Assembly: GCA_964415185.1 (NCBI GenBank)
Contig: CAYPZI010000002.1
Location: 1-64,000, forward strand
Direction: 5' to 3'
From: CAYVBJ01 sp964415185
GTDB lineage: Bacteria > Bacteroidota > Rhodothermia > Balneolales > Balneolaceae
Length of the DNA stretch: 64,000 nt
Shown: positions 44,906 to 53,654 of the stretch, piece by piece
Position numbering within the stretch: position 1 is the first letter of the stretch
Layout: each line of letters opens with the position of its first letter
Notes under the pieces: generated by a model
The model's input: only the letters and a program-made list of their open reading frames with translations
What the model was told of the DNA's origin: nothing
Databases searched by the model: none
Made by a program: the position numbers and the translations under genes

Positions 44906-47260
44906 GTGACTGAACAGAAGCTCAATACATCGAAAACCGAAACCCTTGCCAAGAGGGTTGAAGAATTTTATTTATATGACGGGTCATTCAAAGCAGCGAA
45001 GAAAATTTCAAGGCAAATGGGTGCCCGGATAAGTGGAAATGATGTAAATTTTTGTTTTTGGCACCCGGATATTGATAAATATGACCGGGTATTCCTTCAG
45101 TCCTACACTCCCACGGAACCTATTCGTTTCAACCAGGAAGAACAACACATTAATTTCAGTATCAGGCGGACTGAACTGAAAAAAAAATCAGAATTTGCAT
45201 TCGGTTCAGTGAGTGGCCTGAACAAGGGTACAAAAGACCAGTTTGGCAGCTTCTATTCATTTGTTATTGAAAAAAATGGAAAAGAAAAAATTGTGAATGA
45301 TCCCATGGCATATTCGATGCCGTACGGGATCTATGCACCTGCTGAAATATATGATATCGAATCGGTACTACAGAACAGGCGTGACAAAACATATTTTTCA
45401 GACTATTTACCCAAAATTTTAGACCCTGACACCCGGCGTCAGCCACCCTCGGTAAACCTGCTTGAAATTCATACGCCGACAGCTACACATGATGGAACAC
45501 TTCACGGGCTCACAACTCTTTTCAAGAGAATCGGGAATAAAATCAGGAATAAAGAAAAACTGACTCTATACGAAAAAAACTTTGTCGGGTTTGATGCCAT
45601 ACAGCTTATGCCCGTAGAACCGGTTATCCAGCATCCTGAAAATCATCAATTCTGGAAGCAGGTTACAAGCCTGAGCTCAACCACAGAAAGCCTTACGGTA
45701 AAATTGTCAAAACCAGGCGTTATTAACTGGGGATATGATATTCCGATTTACGGCTCAGCAGCTATAAATCCTTCATTGCTGCTTACAGGGCGGCCTGATG
45801 AGTTCCTGGAATTTATTGAAACTCTTCACAATTTTCCGGGTCAGCCTCTCCGGATTGTTCTCGATATTGTTTTTGGTCATGCCGACAATCAGGCTGTTAA
45901 CCTGCTTCCGGAAATCTTTTTTACCGGACCCAATATGTATGGGCAGGATCTTAATTTTAAACATCCGGTAGTCAGGGCTATCCTTCTTGAAATGCAAAGA
46001 AGAAAGGTAAATTGGGGAGTGGATGCAATTCGGGTGGACGGAGCCCAGGACTTCAAATATTACAACCCGGCAAAAGATGAACTCGTCCATGACGATGAAT
46101 TCCTTAGCCTTATGAGTGAGGTTCCCCAAAGCGTAAATGGAATAGAATATAAACCATGGATGATATTTGAGGACGGCCGTCCATGGCCTCGTGAAGACTG
46201 GGAACTTGCCTCAACATACAGAGACCTGATTAAACAGCAGGATCACTGCTTTCAATGGGCACCTATGATTTTCGCCTACAATACCCCTTACCTGTTTACA
46301 TTTTGGATGTCGAAATGGTGGAGAGTTGATGAAACCGTAACCTATGGCGGCAGGTGGATCAGTGGCTATGCTAATCACGATACCATGCGCAGAGGATCGC
46401 AAACAGATCCTTCCATCATCAGGGTTAATACACTTTTGGGCAGTGACCTGAAAGAGATCATGAACCGTGCCTATAACAATCCCTCAACGACACTCTTTAT
46501 GAATGCTTTCATGCCCGGTGTACCTATGGACTTTGTGCAGGCCCTGGTTCATGCACCGTGGAGCTTTATCAGGGATACAGATACCGAATACGCTATTAAG
46601 GTTGCTGCTGAGGAGGCATTTTTTCTGCACTGGCAGGTTAGCGAAAAAGATTACCAAAACCCCTCATTTTTCAGAAACCTGAAAAGCCTGGGTTTTAAAA
46701 CCTTTAAACACCTGCAGGTTTTTACGCATGCACTTTTACGTTTCATTGAAGTGACTGATTACAATATTCCTGAAATTGCCGGCATGCTGAACAATCTGAA
46801 AAACCTTGAAGTTTGCGACTGGTCTCCCGACTCGTTAAATCAGTTCGTAGCAGCGTGGATGAACGACCTGCACTTGTATTGCAACGCTGAAAATCATATC
46901 GCAGGTATTCATAACGAAAAAACCCATTTTAATCTCAGGGTAAGAAATTTCAGGCTAAAAAATTCCTGGCTGCGTAATAGTTTCAGGGGAGATGACCAGT
47001 TGCATTATTTTAAACCCGTTAATGCTACTGTTACCTATTACGGTTACAGAAAAAACCTCGTAACCAATAAAGAGATACTTTTCATTGCCAACATGGAGGG
47101 ACAACCCCGCAGTATAAATCCATCTAAACTGAACCTGCCTAATGCTGATAAACAGGGGTGGGAGGTTGCACTGGCTACACCCGGTATGCAGCCAAGAACT
47201 GTTTTTGATACCTACAGGCTCGGCGTCTCTCAGGGAATATTATTCGAAAGACCGGTTTAG
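44906..47260 (+). CDS. GH13-like glycoside hydrolase, possible glucosylglycerol hydrolase (GghA-like)
   Basis: A 784-residue cytoplasmic protein with an alpha-amylase-type barrel in the middle. Strand motifs are LRIVLDIVFGHADNQ; the nucleophile region AIRVDGAQDF with Asp378; the acid/base in MIFEDGRPW with Glu422; and the third carboxylate in YANHDTMRR with Asp492. No signal peptide is present. The long N-terminal domain and the unusual barrel words recall the glucosylglycerol hydrolases of halotolerant bacteria, but I hold that as a tentative match. The GTG start follows the symporter by 83 bases; the two may import and break down an osmolyte. Confidence 0.75.
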   Translation: MTEQKLNTSKTETLAKRVEEFYLYDGSFKAAKKISRQMGARISGNDVNFCFWHPDIDKYDRVFLQSYTPTEPIRFNQEEQHINFSIRRTELKKKSEFAFGSVSGLNKGTKDQFGSFYSFVIEKNGKEKIVNDPMAYSMPYGIYAPAEIYDIESVLQNRRDKTYFSDYLPKILDPDTRRQPPSVNLLEIHTPTATHDGTLHGLTTLFKRIGNKIRNKEKLTLYEKNFVGFDAIQLMPVEPVIQHPENHQFWKQVTSLSSTTESLTVKLSKPGVINWGYDIPIYGSAAINPSLLLTGRPDEFLEFIETLHNFPGQPLRIVLDIVFGHADNQAVNLLPEIFFTGPNMYGQDLNFKHPVVRAILLEMQRRKVNWGVDAIRVDGAQDFKYYNPAKDELVHDDEFLSLMSEVPQSVNGIEYKPWMIFEDGRPWPREDWELASTYRDLIKQQDHCFQWAPMIFAYNTPYLFTFWMSKWWRVDETVTYGGRWISGYANHDTMRRGSQTDPSIIRVNTLLGSDLKEIMNRAYNNPSTTLFMNAFMPGVPMDFVQALVHAPWSFIRDTDTEYAIKVAAEEAFFLHWQVSEKDYQNPSFFRNLKSLGFKTFKHLQVFTHALLRFIEVTDYNIPEIAGMLNNLKNLEVCDWSPDSLNQFVAAWMNDLHLYCNAENHIAGIHNEKTHFNLRVRNFRLKNSWLRNSFRGDDQLHYFKPVNATVTYYGYRKNLVTNKEILFIANMEGQPRSINPSKLNLPNADKQGWEVALATPGMQPRTVFDTYRLGVSQGILFERPV

Positions 47261-47445
47261 TAAAAACATTCTGAATAGTCACGGATAATTTTACCGGGAT
47301 TTTACAGTGCCTCGGTTACTTGTCAACTGTAAACTTGCAAAGTTTTATCTCAGGGTCGCTTCCATTTTCTCGAGATACTTCCATTACAGATTGGAAATTT
47401 TGCGGATTTTTACCTGATAATTTATCATTGACACGATACTATATT

Positions 47446-47697
47446 CTACTTTTCTCTGTAAAAATATATTTTTTTATTGGTAGCATCTTTCCCGCTTTTA
47501 ATCTTCACATTATTTTCCTGGTTGTATTGGTAAACGGCTGTACGCATTGAGTTCACGCTTTTTTCGTTTTGATAGGATACCTGTACGGCATCTCCTCCTG
47601 GCTCCAGTTTATCCAGAGCATCCATCAACGGTTTAAATTTTGAAGCCCTGCGCTTGCTCGAATTTACCTGTGATCTTTTTACGAATTTAATATCCAT
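47446..47697 (-). CDS. Small hypothetical protein
   Basis: An 83-residue basic protein of unrecognised family. It has a Lys/Arg-rich N-terminus (KRSQVNSSKRRASKFK), then an alpha-beta region ending in KIYFYREK. The middle SVNSMRTAVYQYNQENN could be a short DNA-binding helix pair. It has no membrane segment and no cysteine. It lies alone between the GH13-like gene and the receptor operon in a gene-sparse stretch. The ORF is credible from codon composition, but function is unknown. Confidence 0.55.
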   Translation of the reverse strand: MDIKFVKRSQVNSSKRRASKFKPLMDALDKLEPGGDAVQVSYQNEKSVNSMRTAVYQYNQENNVKIKSGKDATNKKIYFYREK

Positions 47698-47988
47698 CTT
47701 TGAAACGCACTTTTTTTAATTTAATATTCAATTTAAAACATGTTATCAAAGATAAGTTTTTTTATCAATAATCATAGCTTATTTACATTTATTAACTATG
47801 AGTAAAGGATAAATATTTTCCTATAATTTTCATATTAATAGTTGTACTTAATGTAACTTTATTATCGATGATTCAGTTTCCCCCTGTATTTCACGCTGAA
47901 TATATAATTGATAAATTGAATTTTTGGATTTATTAAATCCAAATTAAGTCCGGGTCAGGCTTTTATTAAAGAAATATTCAGGAAATGA

Positions 47989-50640
47989 TTAGAATGAATA
48001 AACAAGCTGAAATGAAGGTTGAAATCCCAAATCATAAACATCCACCGGTACAGCTCTAAGCCTTGGCAAGCGGCGGGTTTCATCTACTGCCAGTGTGAAA
48101 TCCCTGTACCACGGATTGTTAAAGTCCAGTACGTTATAAAGTGTTACACTTGCATCCAGGCCACCGAATGAGAATTTATCTGAGAATTTTAAAGAAAGAT
48201 CCAGCCGCTTGTAAGTATCAAGTCTGTCGTCCCTCAAATCGGAGTTATCAAGAGCAAGGTTTTCAGGCACACCTGAGGCCACAAACCAGGATGCGAAAAA
48301 GCCGAGAGAGGTTGTAATACTGATTTCAGCCGTAGCGGAATACCTGTGCCGCCTGTCCCAATCAGCAAAAAACGATTCTCCATTAAGGATAGCTGGATTC
48401 CTTAATTTTATAGAAGAGAGTGAATATGTATGAGTGAGCGAAATATTTCCAATCATATTTCTTAAAAGAAACTCAATACCTCTTCCCTCGCCTTCATTCT
48501 CAAAAAACCAGGGGGTATCTGCAAATGTATTGGAAAGGGTTTGAACATTAATTTCATGCAGTCTCAGGTTTTCCGAATTTTTGATAAAACCTTCGACCTG
48601 GAAAAATGTCCGTGGAATCGCCGAAATATAGATCCCTGCAGAGTAATGATTTACAGAGGCAGGAGGCTGCGTTTCGGTTGATAAAATCCATACATCTGAA
48701 GTAACAGCATTATCAAGGCCTATACGATGCAGAAATTGATGGTTTCTGCTAAATCCCAAACCCAGGGATATATTTGAGTCGGGAAATAGCCTCATCTTAA
48801 ATCGCGGTGAAAACCGAGTATATTTACCATTTGAGTAATAGTGAAAACGGTTACCCAGAGAAATATCTGTAAACGGAATATCCTTAATATCGATTTGCAG
48901 AAATCCGTCAACCTGGCTGGATTTTTCCTGAGCCAGAAATGTGGGCCTCTCAAATGATCTTTCGCTGTAATCACCCCTGTAATAAAAATAAGCAGCTCCT
49001 GTTGAAACGGAAAACCGGTTAAAAATAATATCGAATGACTGCTCTGCCTTAAACTGATTCATCGTACTTACATTTTCGAAAGGAAAAGTGAAAACATTTA
49101 TGGTACGGCTGCCCATCGTTCCTGCCAGTCTTGTGTACACAAAATCTTCCTTTATAAAGTCGGATTCATAAAGGCTTGCCCCGATAAGCGAATGACTGTA
49201 AATCTTGTCTGAAATTTGGGCCTGCCGTTTCAGGCTGGCAGAAAAATTACCCCAGTCATTTTCCGTTTCAAATTCATCTTCGGTAAAGCTTTGGCCCTGC
49301 TCAAACGATCGTACCAGCCTTGAAGTGAGTTGGTTCGAAAAATCTCCACCATAGTATAGGCTGGCGATCCACCTGTTTCCTGTTTTGCCTTCAAAATAGA
49401 GTTTACCGTGCAGGTCAAAAAATTCAGCTTCCGATTCGAGAGGCGTCACCAGCCTGTCGTCAAGTTGTATTACGTTTTCCGCCATAATGTTGCCGGGTCT
49501 GTTAATATCCAAACCCCACCTGATCAGTTCAGAATTGTTAAACCAGTTTATCGTATTTAAAAGTGATCCCCTTCCGGAAATTAACCAACTCGATTTCCCT
49601 TTAACAATCGGCCCTTCGATCGTTGCCTTGTAACTTGAATTACTGATTCCTGCCTTGCCTCTTACCTGGTTCAGTGAACCGGTTCTGGTTATCAGTGATA
49701 GTGTACCTCCCGTCGGTGATTGAATTTGAGCCGGAGAAACATCATAAAAAAAACCGCTTGACTGAATTGCATCCGGGTTGAAACTGTCAAGCAAACCAAA
49801 CAGGTGGCTCTGATTGAATATGGTTATACCGTCGAGCAGTAAAAGCAATCCGTCAGGAGAGCTGCCCCTGATGTTTAAGCCATTATTTAATGCGGTTGAA
49901 ATTCCTACGGAGGGCAACACCTGCAGAGCCCTTACTGCATTGGCTTCACCGAACGGGCTGAACCGTCCTGTTTCAATAAGGCCGCTATATGAAGAATCGG
50001 TTGAACTGTAGTACGATGTGCCTGAAATGATAATTTCATTGGCAGAAACCGACTGAGGTTTTAGCCGTATTGTCAGGCCATCAATACTGCTGCTGCCTGC
50101 CGTAATAAGTACAGTTGCAGGTTCATAGCCTACGTAAGAAGCGGTCAACTCTACCGGATGTCTGCCGTCGTTGTTAATATTAATATTGAAATTGGCTGCA
50201 TTTCCGGTAGAGATCCCTTTTAACTTTTGGTTTTCTTTCCATGAAACAGTTGCAAGCGGTAATCTTTCGCCGGTTTCAGCATCAACAATCTGGCCGGAGA
50301 TTTTTAATAACCTGTTTCTACCGGCTTTATTCATGCTTGATTGAAGTATCAAAACTTGTTGTCTTGTACTGTCAACTCTTAATTCAAGATTTCGTACAGA
50401 GAGCTGATTTTGAAGATCTTTTAAAAACTCATTCTGATTCGAGTTCAGGTTGATTTTGGTACCGGCAATAAGTGATTCTCTGTAAAGAAATTGCCAGCCC
50501 GATTTTTTTTGTATGTCATTGATAATAAACGAAAGGCTTTCATCTTCGTAAACAAACCCGTCTTGTGCTATCAGGTTCTTGCTGAATGTGAATAAGAGTA
50601 TTGTAAATAAAAAAACTTTTATACGGGTTTTACAAGCCAT
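47989..50640 (-). CDS. TonB-dependent receptor with STN signalling domain
   Basis: An 883-residue outer-membrane receptor. It has a signal peptide to about residue 25, then an STN domain (about 28-100, DESLSFIINDIQKKSGWQFL onward). Next come a carboxypeptidase-regulatory-like domain (about 113-195, SGQIVDAETGERLPLATVSW) and a plug (about 215-330, LNIRGSSPDGLLLLLDGI). The remainder is a barrel ending in Phe. The STN domain is the part that contacts an anti-sigma factor when a ligand binds. The gene starts at the stop codon of the FecR gene (1-base overlap), so the two form one signalling operon. Confidence 0.93.
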   Translation of the reverse strand: MACKTRIKVFLFTILLFTFSKNLIAQDGFVYEDESLSFIINDIQKKSGWQFLYRESLIAGTKINLNSNQNEFLKDLQNQLSVRNLELRVDSTRQQVLILQSSMNKAGRNRLLKISGQIVDAETGERLPLATVSWKENQKLKGISTGNAANFNININNDGRHPVELTASYVGYEPATVLITAGSSSIDGLTIRLKPQSVSANEIIISGTSYYSSTDSSYSGLIETGRFSPFGEANAVRALQVLPSVGISTALNNGLNIRGSSPDGLLLLLDGITIFNQSHLFGLLDSFNPDAIQSSGFFYDVSPAQIQSPTGGTLSLITRTGSLNQVRGKAGISNSSYKATIEGPIVKGKSSWLISGRGSLLNTINWFNNSELIRWGLDINRPGNIMAENVIQLDDRLVTPLESEAEFFDLHGKLYFEGKTGNRWIASLYYGGDFSNQLTSRLVRSFEQGQSFTEDEFETENDWGNFSASLKRQAQISDKIYSHSLIGASLYESDFIKEDFVYTRLAGTMGSRTINVFTFPFENVSTMNQFKAEQSFDIIFNRFSVSTGAAYFYYRGDYSERSFERPTFLAQEKSSQVDGFLQIDIKDIPFTDISLGNRFHYYSNGKYTRFSPRFKMRLFPDSNISLGLGFSRNHQFLHRIGLDNAVTSDVWILSTETQPPASVNHYSAGIYISAIPRTFFQVEGFIKNSENLRLHEINVQTLSNTFADTPWFFENEGEGRGIEFLLRNMIGNISLTHTYSLSSIKLRNPAILNGESFFADWDRRHRYSATAEISITTSLGFFASWFVASGVPENLALDNSDLRDDRLDTYKRLDLSLKFSDKFSFGGLDASVTLYNVLDFNNPWYRDFTLAVDETRRLPRLRAVPVDVYDLGFQPSFQLVYSF

Positions 50641-51599
50641 CAGTCACGGGAAAATGTATAGGTTTTTCCATCGTTCGTTTTGAAAGAACCTCCCAAAACA
50701 AGGCCGAGGTCATTCAGGCTTTGGGCTTTGTCTGAAAGGGTAATACTTCCGCCAAGCGTTTCATCTTCAATATCCCGGGGCGCCTGAATTGTAATATCGA
50801 AATGAAACTCAAGTTCATTGAATATTTCACGTGCTCTTTTCTCTGTAAAATCAAGCCTGTTTTGCATCCAGGAGACAATTTGGTCTACATTCACACTACT
50901 GTTGATAGAAATGCTTTCATCATTTACAATTCTGGCCATTTCGCCAGGTTTTAGGTTTTTAGTCTGTCCTGTGCGGGCGGATTTCACTTCTACGGCACCC
51001 TCTTCCAGAACCACTTCCATTCTTCCACTGTGGCTGCTCAGGTTAAACTTAGTACCTAAAACCGTTACATTGCCGTATTCCGTTTCCACTGTAAACTGCC
51101 TTTCGCTATTCCTGGTTACAGAAAAATAACCTTCTCCGTCGAGATGATATCTTTGGGTATCGTCATTTTTGTATGCCCACAGCTTTGAATGAGGCCTAAG
51201 GGTAACCGTGCTGTTATCTTCGAGTGTAACCGAAGAAATATTTTGCATGGATTCTGCAATTAAATCCAGTTGGCCGGGCCTGTTAAAATAAAATAGGGTA
51301 AGTAATGCTGCCAGCAAGATTATAGCAGCTATTTTAAATACGGGGGATCTTACGGAATTGAGTTTAAAAATCCTGCTCTTTTTAACCGGCTGAATTTCTT
51401 TACTGATTTTAAGCCAAATCTCTGAAGACGGTACTTCAACCTCATCAGCCTGTAATTCCATTTCAGATTTGTAAAACAGCAGGTGATCCATCAGGGAATC
51501 TCCAGAGAATTCCAGTTCCTTTCCTTCACTCCTAAGCCTGCCGATTTCACGGGAGAGATTTAAATCAGGGTCGTTATGTATGAATTGATCGTTATTCAT
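50640..51599 (-). CDS. FecR family anti-sigma factor
   Basis: A 319-residue inner-membrane protein. The cytoplasmic N-terminal region (about 1-88) would bind the sigma factor, one membrane segment lies at about 89-105, and the periplasmic part has the FecR domain (SSVTLEDNSTVTLRPHSKLW, VTVLGTKFNLS, LKPGEMARI). The C-terminal DUF4974-like domain (ARAREIFNELEFHFDITIQA) resembles an STN fold and should meet the receptor's STN domain. It lies between the Asp-tailed lipoprotein gene and the receptor gene, with a hairpin just ahead of its start. Confidence 0.93.
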   Translation of the reverse strand: MNNDQFIHNDPDLNLSREIGRLRSEGKELEFSGDSLMDHLLFYKSEMELQADEVEVPSSEIWLKISKEIQPVKKSRIFKLNSVRSPVFKIAAIILLAALLTLFYFNRPGQLDLIAESMQNISSVTLEDNSTVTLRPHSKLWAYKNDDTQRYHLDGEGYFSVTRNSERQFTVETEYGNVTVLGTKFNLSSHSGRMEVVLEEGAVEVKSARTGQTKNLKPGEMARIVNDESISINSSVNVDQIVSWMQNRLDFTEKRAREIFNELEFHFDITIQAPRDIEDETLGGSITLSDKAQSLNDLGLVLGGSFKTNDGKTYTFSRD

Positions 51600-51613
51600 G
51601 ACTAAAAATGCAT

Positions 51614-51637
51614 GGGTGCCCCGTTACCGGAGCACCC
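51614..51637 (-). terminator. Hairpin between the Asp-tail lipoprotein gene and the FecR gene
   Basis: GGGTGC at 51614-51619 pairs with GCACCC at 51632-51637; after one mismatch, CC pairs with GG inside. On the minus strand a TTTTT run (51604-51608) follows 5 bases later and lies at the FecR start. It can act as a weak terminator or attenuator, lowering FecR and receptor expression relative to the lipoprotein. Confidence 0.55.
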
Positions 51638-51660
51638 TTACATCCGCCGTTTGTATTTAA

Positions 51661-52935
51661 TTAATTGTCATCGTCATCGTCGTCATCATCGTCATCATCG
51701 TCATCATCATCGTCGTCGTCATCATCATCGTCGTCGCCGTCATCATCGCCGTCAAATTCGAACTTAACTTCGGTTGCAACAAAGGCACCGGAATTATCCC
51801 TTCGGTTAAATTCGCCTTCGGCTTCAACTCTGAGGCCGTTATTTAATGCCCTTTCAACTTGTTCGAGTGAGAAGAGGTCACCGTCATCTTCGATTTCTGT
51901 GTTTTCGGTAATTCGGATTCTTTGCCCGTTTGTAAGTGCAAAAGCGGATTCGGAAAGATTTACGGAACTGACAATTCCCTCAAATTCGTCGTCATCGAAA
52001 ACGCGCCCGTCATTCAGGCTGATCCGGAACACTTTTGAGAAATCGGTAAACCTGAGAAGGGCTGTACCGTCACCTTCGAATTCAACAGTCCCCTGGATGG
52101 TTTTTGTCTGGCTTTCACCATTTCTTGAACGGTTAATATTGATCTCGTAGGTAAGAGTACCTGTAACACCCCGGCTAAGGCCACTTCCTTTGGCCACATC
52201 TTTATCAATCTGAACATTCAGAAAATCAACCAATACGGTATAATCACGCTGCAACATTGAACTGTCGGAAGCAATGGATTCGAATGAACCTGATCCTCTG
52301 TGTACACCGTCAATGGTCAGAAATTGGGAAGCATCGGATACGCCGTCGATCAAAAATTCATCTTCTCTTTCAAATGAAGAGCTTTTTCTTAATGTTTCGA
52401 GTGAACCGTTTCTGACTCCGTTAAAATCAATGGTTTCAATTCGGTCTTTTTGAGCTCTTGGGAATTGAATGAATTCACCGTTCAGATCCAAAAAGATGTA
52501 TTGAAGAGTAGCTGAAGATGATTTTGAAAAGTTGGGAGCCGTAACACTGCGGTTAAAACTTACGGTATGAGTACCTGTTTCGGGATCAAAAGTATAACTG
52601 AAATTACTTTCCCTTCCCCTGCCGCTTCTTTCATCATCGTCATCATTTCCAACGGACGGTGCAACCGGCGTTGCAAGCCCCGAAGGTGTTGTGGCTCCGA
52701 ATCCTGATTCGGACGGAATAACAAGAGCATCGTTTAAACTTGTTAAAACACCGTCATTTTCATCAGAAAGTGATTCGGCAACAATCTGGCCGGCAGCTTC
52801 AAGGTCTGCCTGCGTAATTTCCTCGTTTGGAGTGTTGTTTACACTGTCAACGGTACATGAAGTAATGAGCAAGCCTGTAACCAGGAGCAATGCCCAATAT
52901 CTGATAGTAGAGATTTTATTTATAAATGTTGTCAT
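51661..52935 (-). CDS. Asp-tailed lipoprotein, DUF5666-like
   Basis: A 424-residue predicted lipoprotein with lipobox LITSC (Cys27). The middle is beta-rich and includes a likely DUF5666-type barrel repeat in the C-terminal half (DEFEGIVSSVNLSESAFALT, IRITENTEIEDDGDLFSL, GLRVEAEGEF). The protein ends in a run of 23 aspartates preceded by a GDDDG turn. The tail mixes GAC and GAT codons, so it is not a pure DNA slippage product. It could chelate calcium or other cations at the cell surface. It sits between the sigma factor and the FecR gene, so it may be part of the signal input or the regulated product. Confidence 0.8.
   Translation of the reverse strand: MTTFINKISTIRYWALLLVTGLLITSCTVDSVNNTPNEEITQADLEAAGQIVAESLSDENDGVLTSLNDALVIPSESGFGATTPSGLATPVAPSVGNDDDDERSGRGRESNFSYTFDPETGTHTVSFNRSVTAPNFSKSSSATLQYIFLDLNGEFIQFPRAQKDRIETIDFNGVRNGSLETLRKSSSFEREDEFLIDGVSDASQFLTIDGVHRGSGSFESIASDSSMLQRDYTVLVDFLNVQIDKDVAKGSGLSRGVTGTLTYEININRSRNGESQTKTIQGTVEFEGDGTALLRFTDFSKVFRISLNDGRVFDDDEFEGIVSSVNLSESAFALTNGQRIRITENTEIEDDGDLFSLEQVERALNNGLRVEAEGEFNRRDNSGAFVATEVKFEFDGDDDGDDDDDDDDDDDDDDDDDDDDDDDN
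51667..51735 (-). repeat. Trinucleotide GAY repeat encoding 23 consecutive Asp
   Basis: The minus strand carries 23 successive GAC or GAT codons within the lipoprotein gene, in irregular mix. Such tracts can change length by slippage, but the mixed codons reduce that risk. It is followed by a single Asn codon and the stop. Confidence 0.95.
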
Positions 52936-53001
52936 TTTTCTATGGATTATGTTCCTGTTCGTTCGTTGTACACCGAACCTGCAAAAAACCCCTAATTATT
53001 T

Positions 53002-53595
53002 TTATTCTTTTTTTTGATACGATTTTAAATATTGTCTTAACTCTTTCAGAGCCAATGCCATATGGTTTTCTACTGTTTTCACACTTATATCCATCACTTC
53101 TGCAGTATCTTTATAGGTAAAATCTTTAAGAAAACAGAATTCAAAAACCATTCTTCTTTTTTCCGGTAATTTCTGAACGGCTTTGTCTATAGCATGCTTC
53201 AACTGTTCATTTTCAAGAATTTTGTCCGGTGTTTTATCACCCGTTTGCTTATCCGGCAGCTCTCCATCCTTAAATTTTTTTTGATTCCTTATTTGATTCA
53301 GCATTCGTGTATAAGCCGTTTGAAAAAGATAAGCTCTTAAGGATTTTTCAGGATCAATGTCTGATCTTTTTTCCCAGATAATTACAAAGGCCTTTTGCAC
53401 GAGTTCTTCTGCGACATGTGCGTCAACTCCCCGGCTAACCAAAAAACGAAAAATTTCTTTATTGTGCTTAATAAAAAAAGTTTTGAAAGCGTGTTGATCA
53501 CCTTTTTTAATTGCATGATAAAGCTCGGAATCATCCGGTTTTCCGGGTGAAGATAAAGCAATAATAAGCAGCAGCCATTCAACGGTAATTATCAA
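53002..53595 (-). CDS. ECF sigma factor (FecI/RpoE-type, Bacteroidota style)
   Basis: A 197-residue sigma-70 family protein. Region 2 runs at about 25-110 (AFKTFFIKHNKEIFRFLVSR, AHVAEELVQKAFVIIWEKR) and region 4 at about 140-190 (KRRMVFEFCFLKDFTYKDTA, ISVKTVENHMALALKELR). It would direct RNA polymerase to genes such as the adjacent receptor system. No ATG lies at the N-terminus; the best start is a TTG at 53595, preceded in frame by a stop at 53611-53613. The first 14 residues are then hydrophobic and unlike sigma factors, so the true start may lie a little further in. Confidence 0.9.
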   Translation of the reverse strand: MIITVEWLLLIIALSSPGKPDDSELYHAIKKGDQHAFKTFFIKHNKEIFRFLVSRGVDAHVAEELVQKAFVIIWEKRSDIDPEKSLRAYLFQTAYTRMLNQIRNQKKFKDGELPDKQTGDKTPDKILENEQLKHAIDKAVQKLPEKRRMVFEFCFLKDFTYKDTAEVMDISVKTVENHMALALKELRQYLKSYQKKE

Positions 53596-53624
53596 ATCTA
53601 TATAGTTTTTTTACGAGTCAAATA

Positions 53625-53637
53625 TTACTTAAAGTAA
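53625..53637. promoter_or_regulatory. 13-bp palindrome upstream of the ECF sigma gene
   Basis: TTACTT, one A, then AAGTAA form a perfect palindrome at 53625-53637, 30 bases upstream of the sigma-factor start and between it and the alcohol dehydrogenase stop. It may be an operator or part of the promoter. AT-rich palindromes of this length also arise by chance. Confidence 0.35.
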
Positions 53638-53654
53638 GATTTTAATTACAAAGT

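Noticed and set aside
51661..51760. CRISPR or tandem-repeat array
   Set aside because: The periodicity is three bases within a coding frame, with no spacers.
51665..52150. Plus-strand open frame of mostly serine opposite the Asp-tail gene
   Set aside because: It is the complement of the GAY repeat; it has no independent coding sign and the minus-strand lipoprotein has a lipobox and family context.
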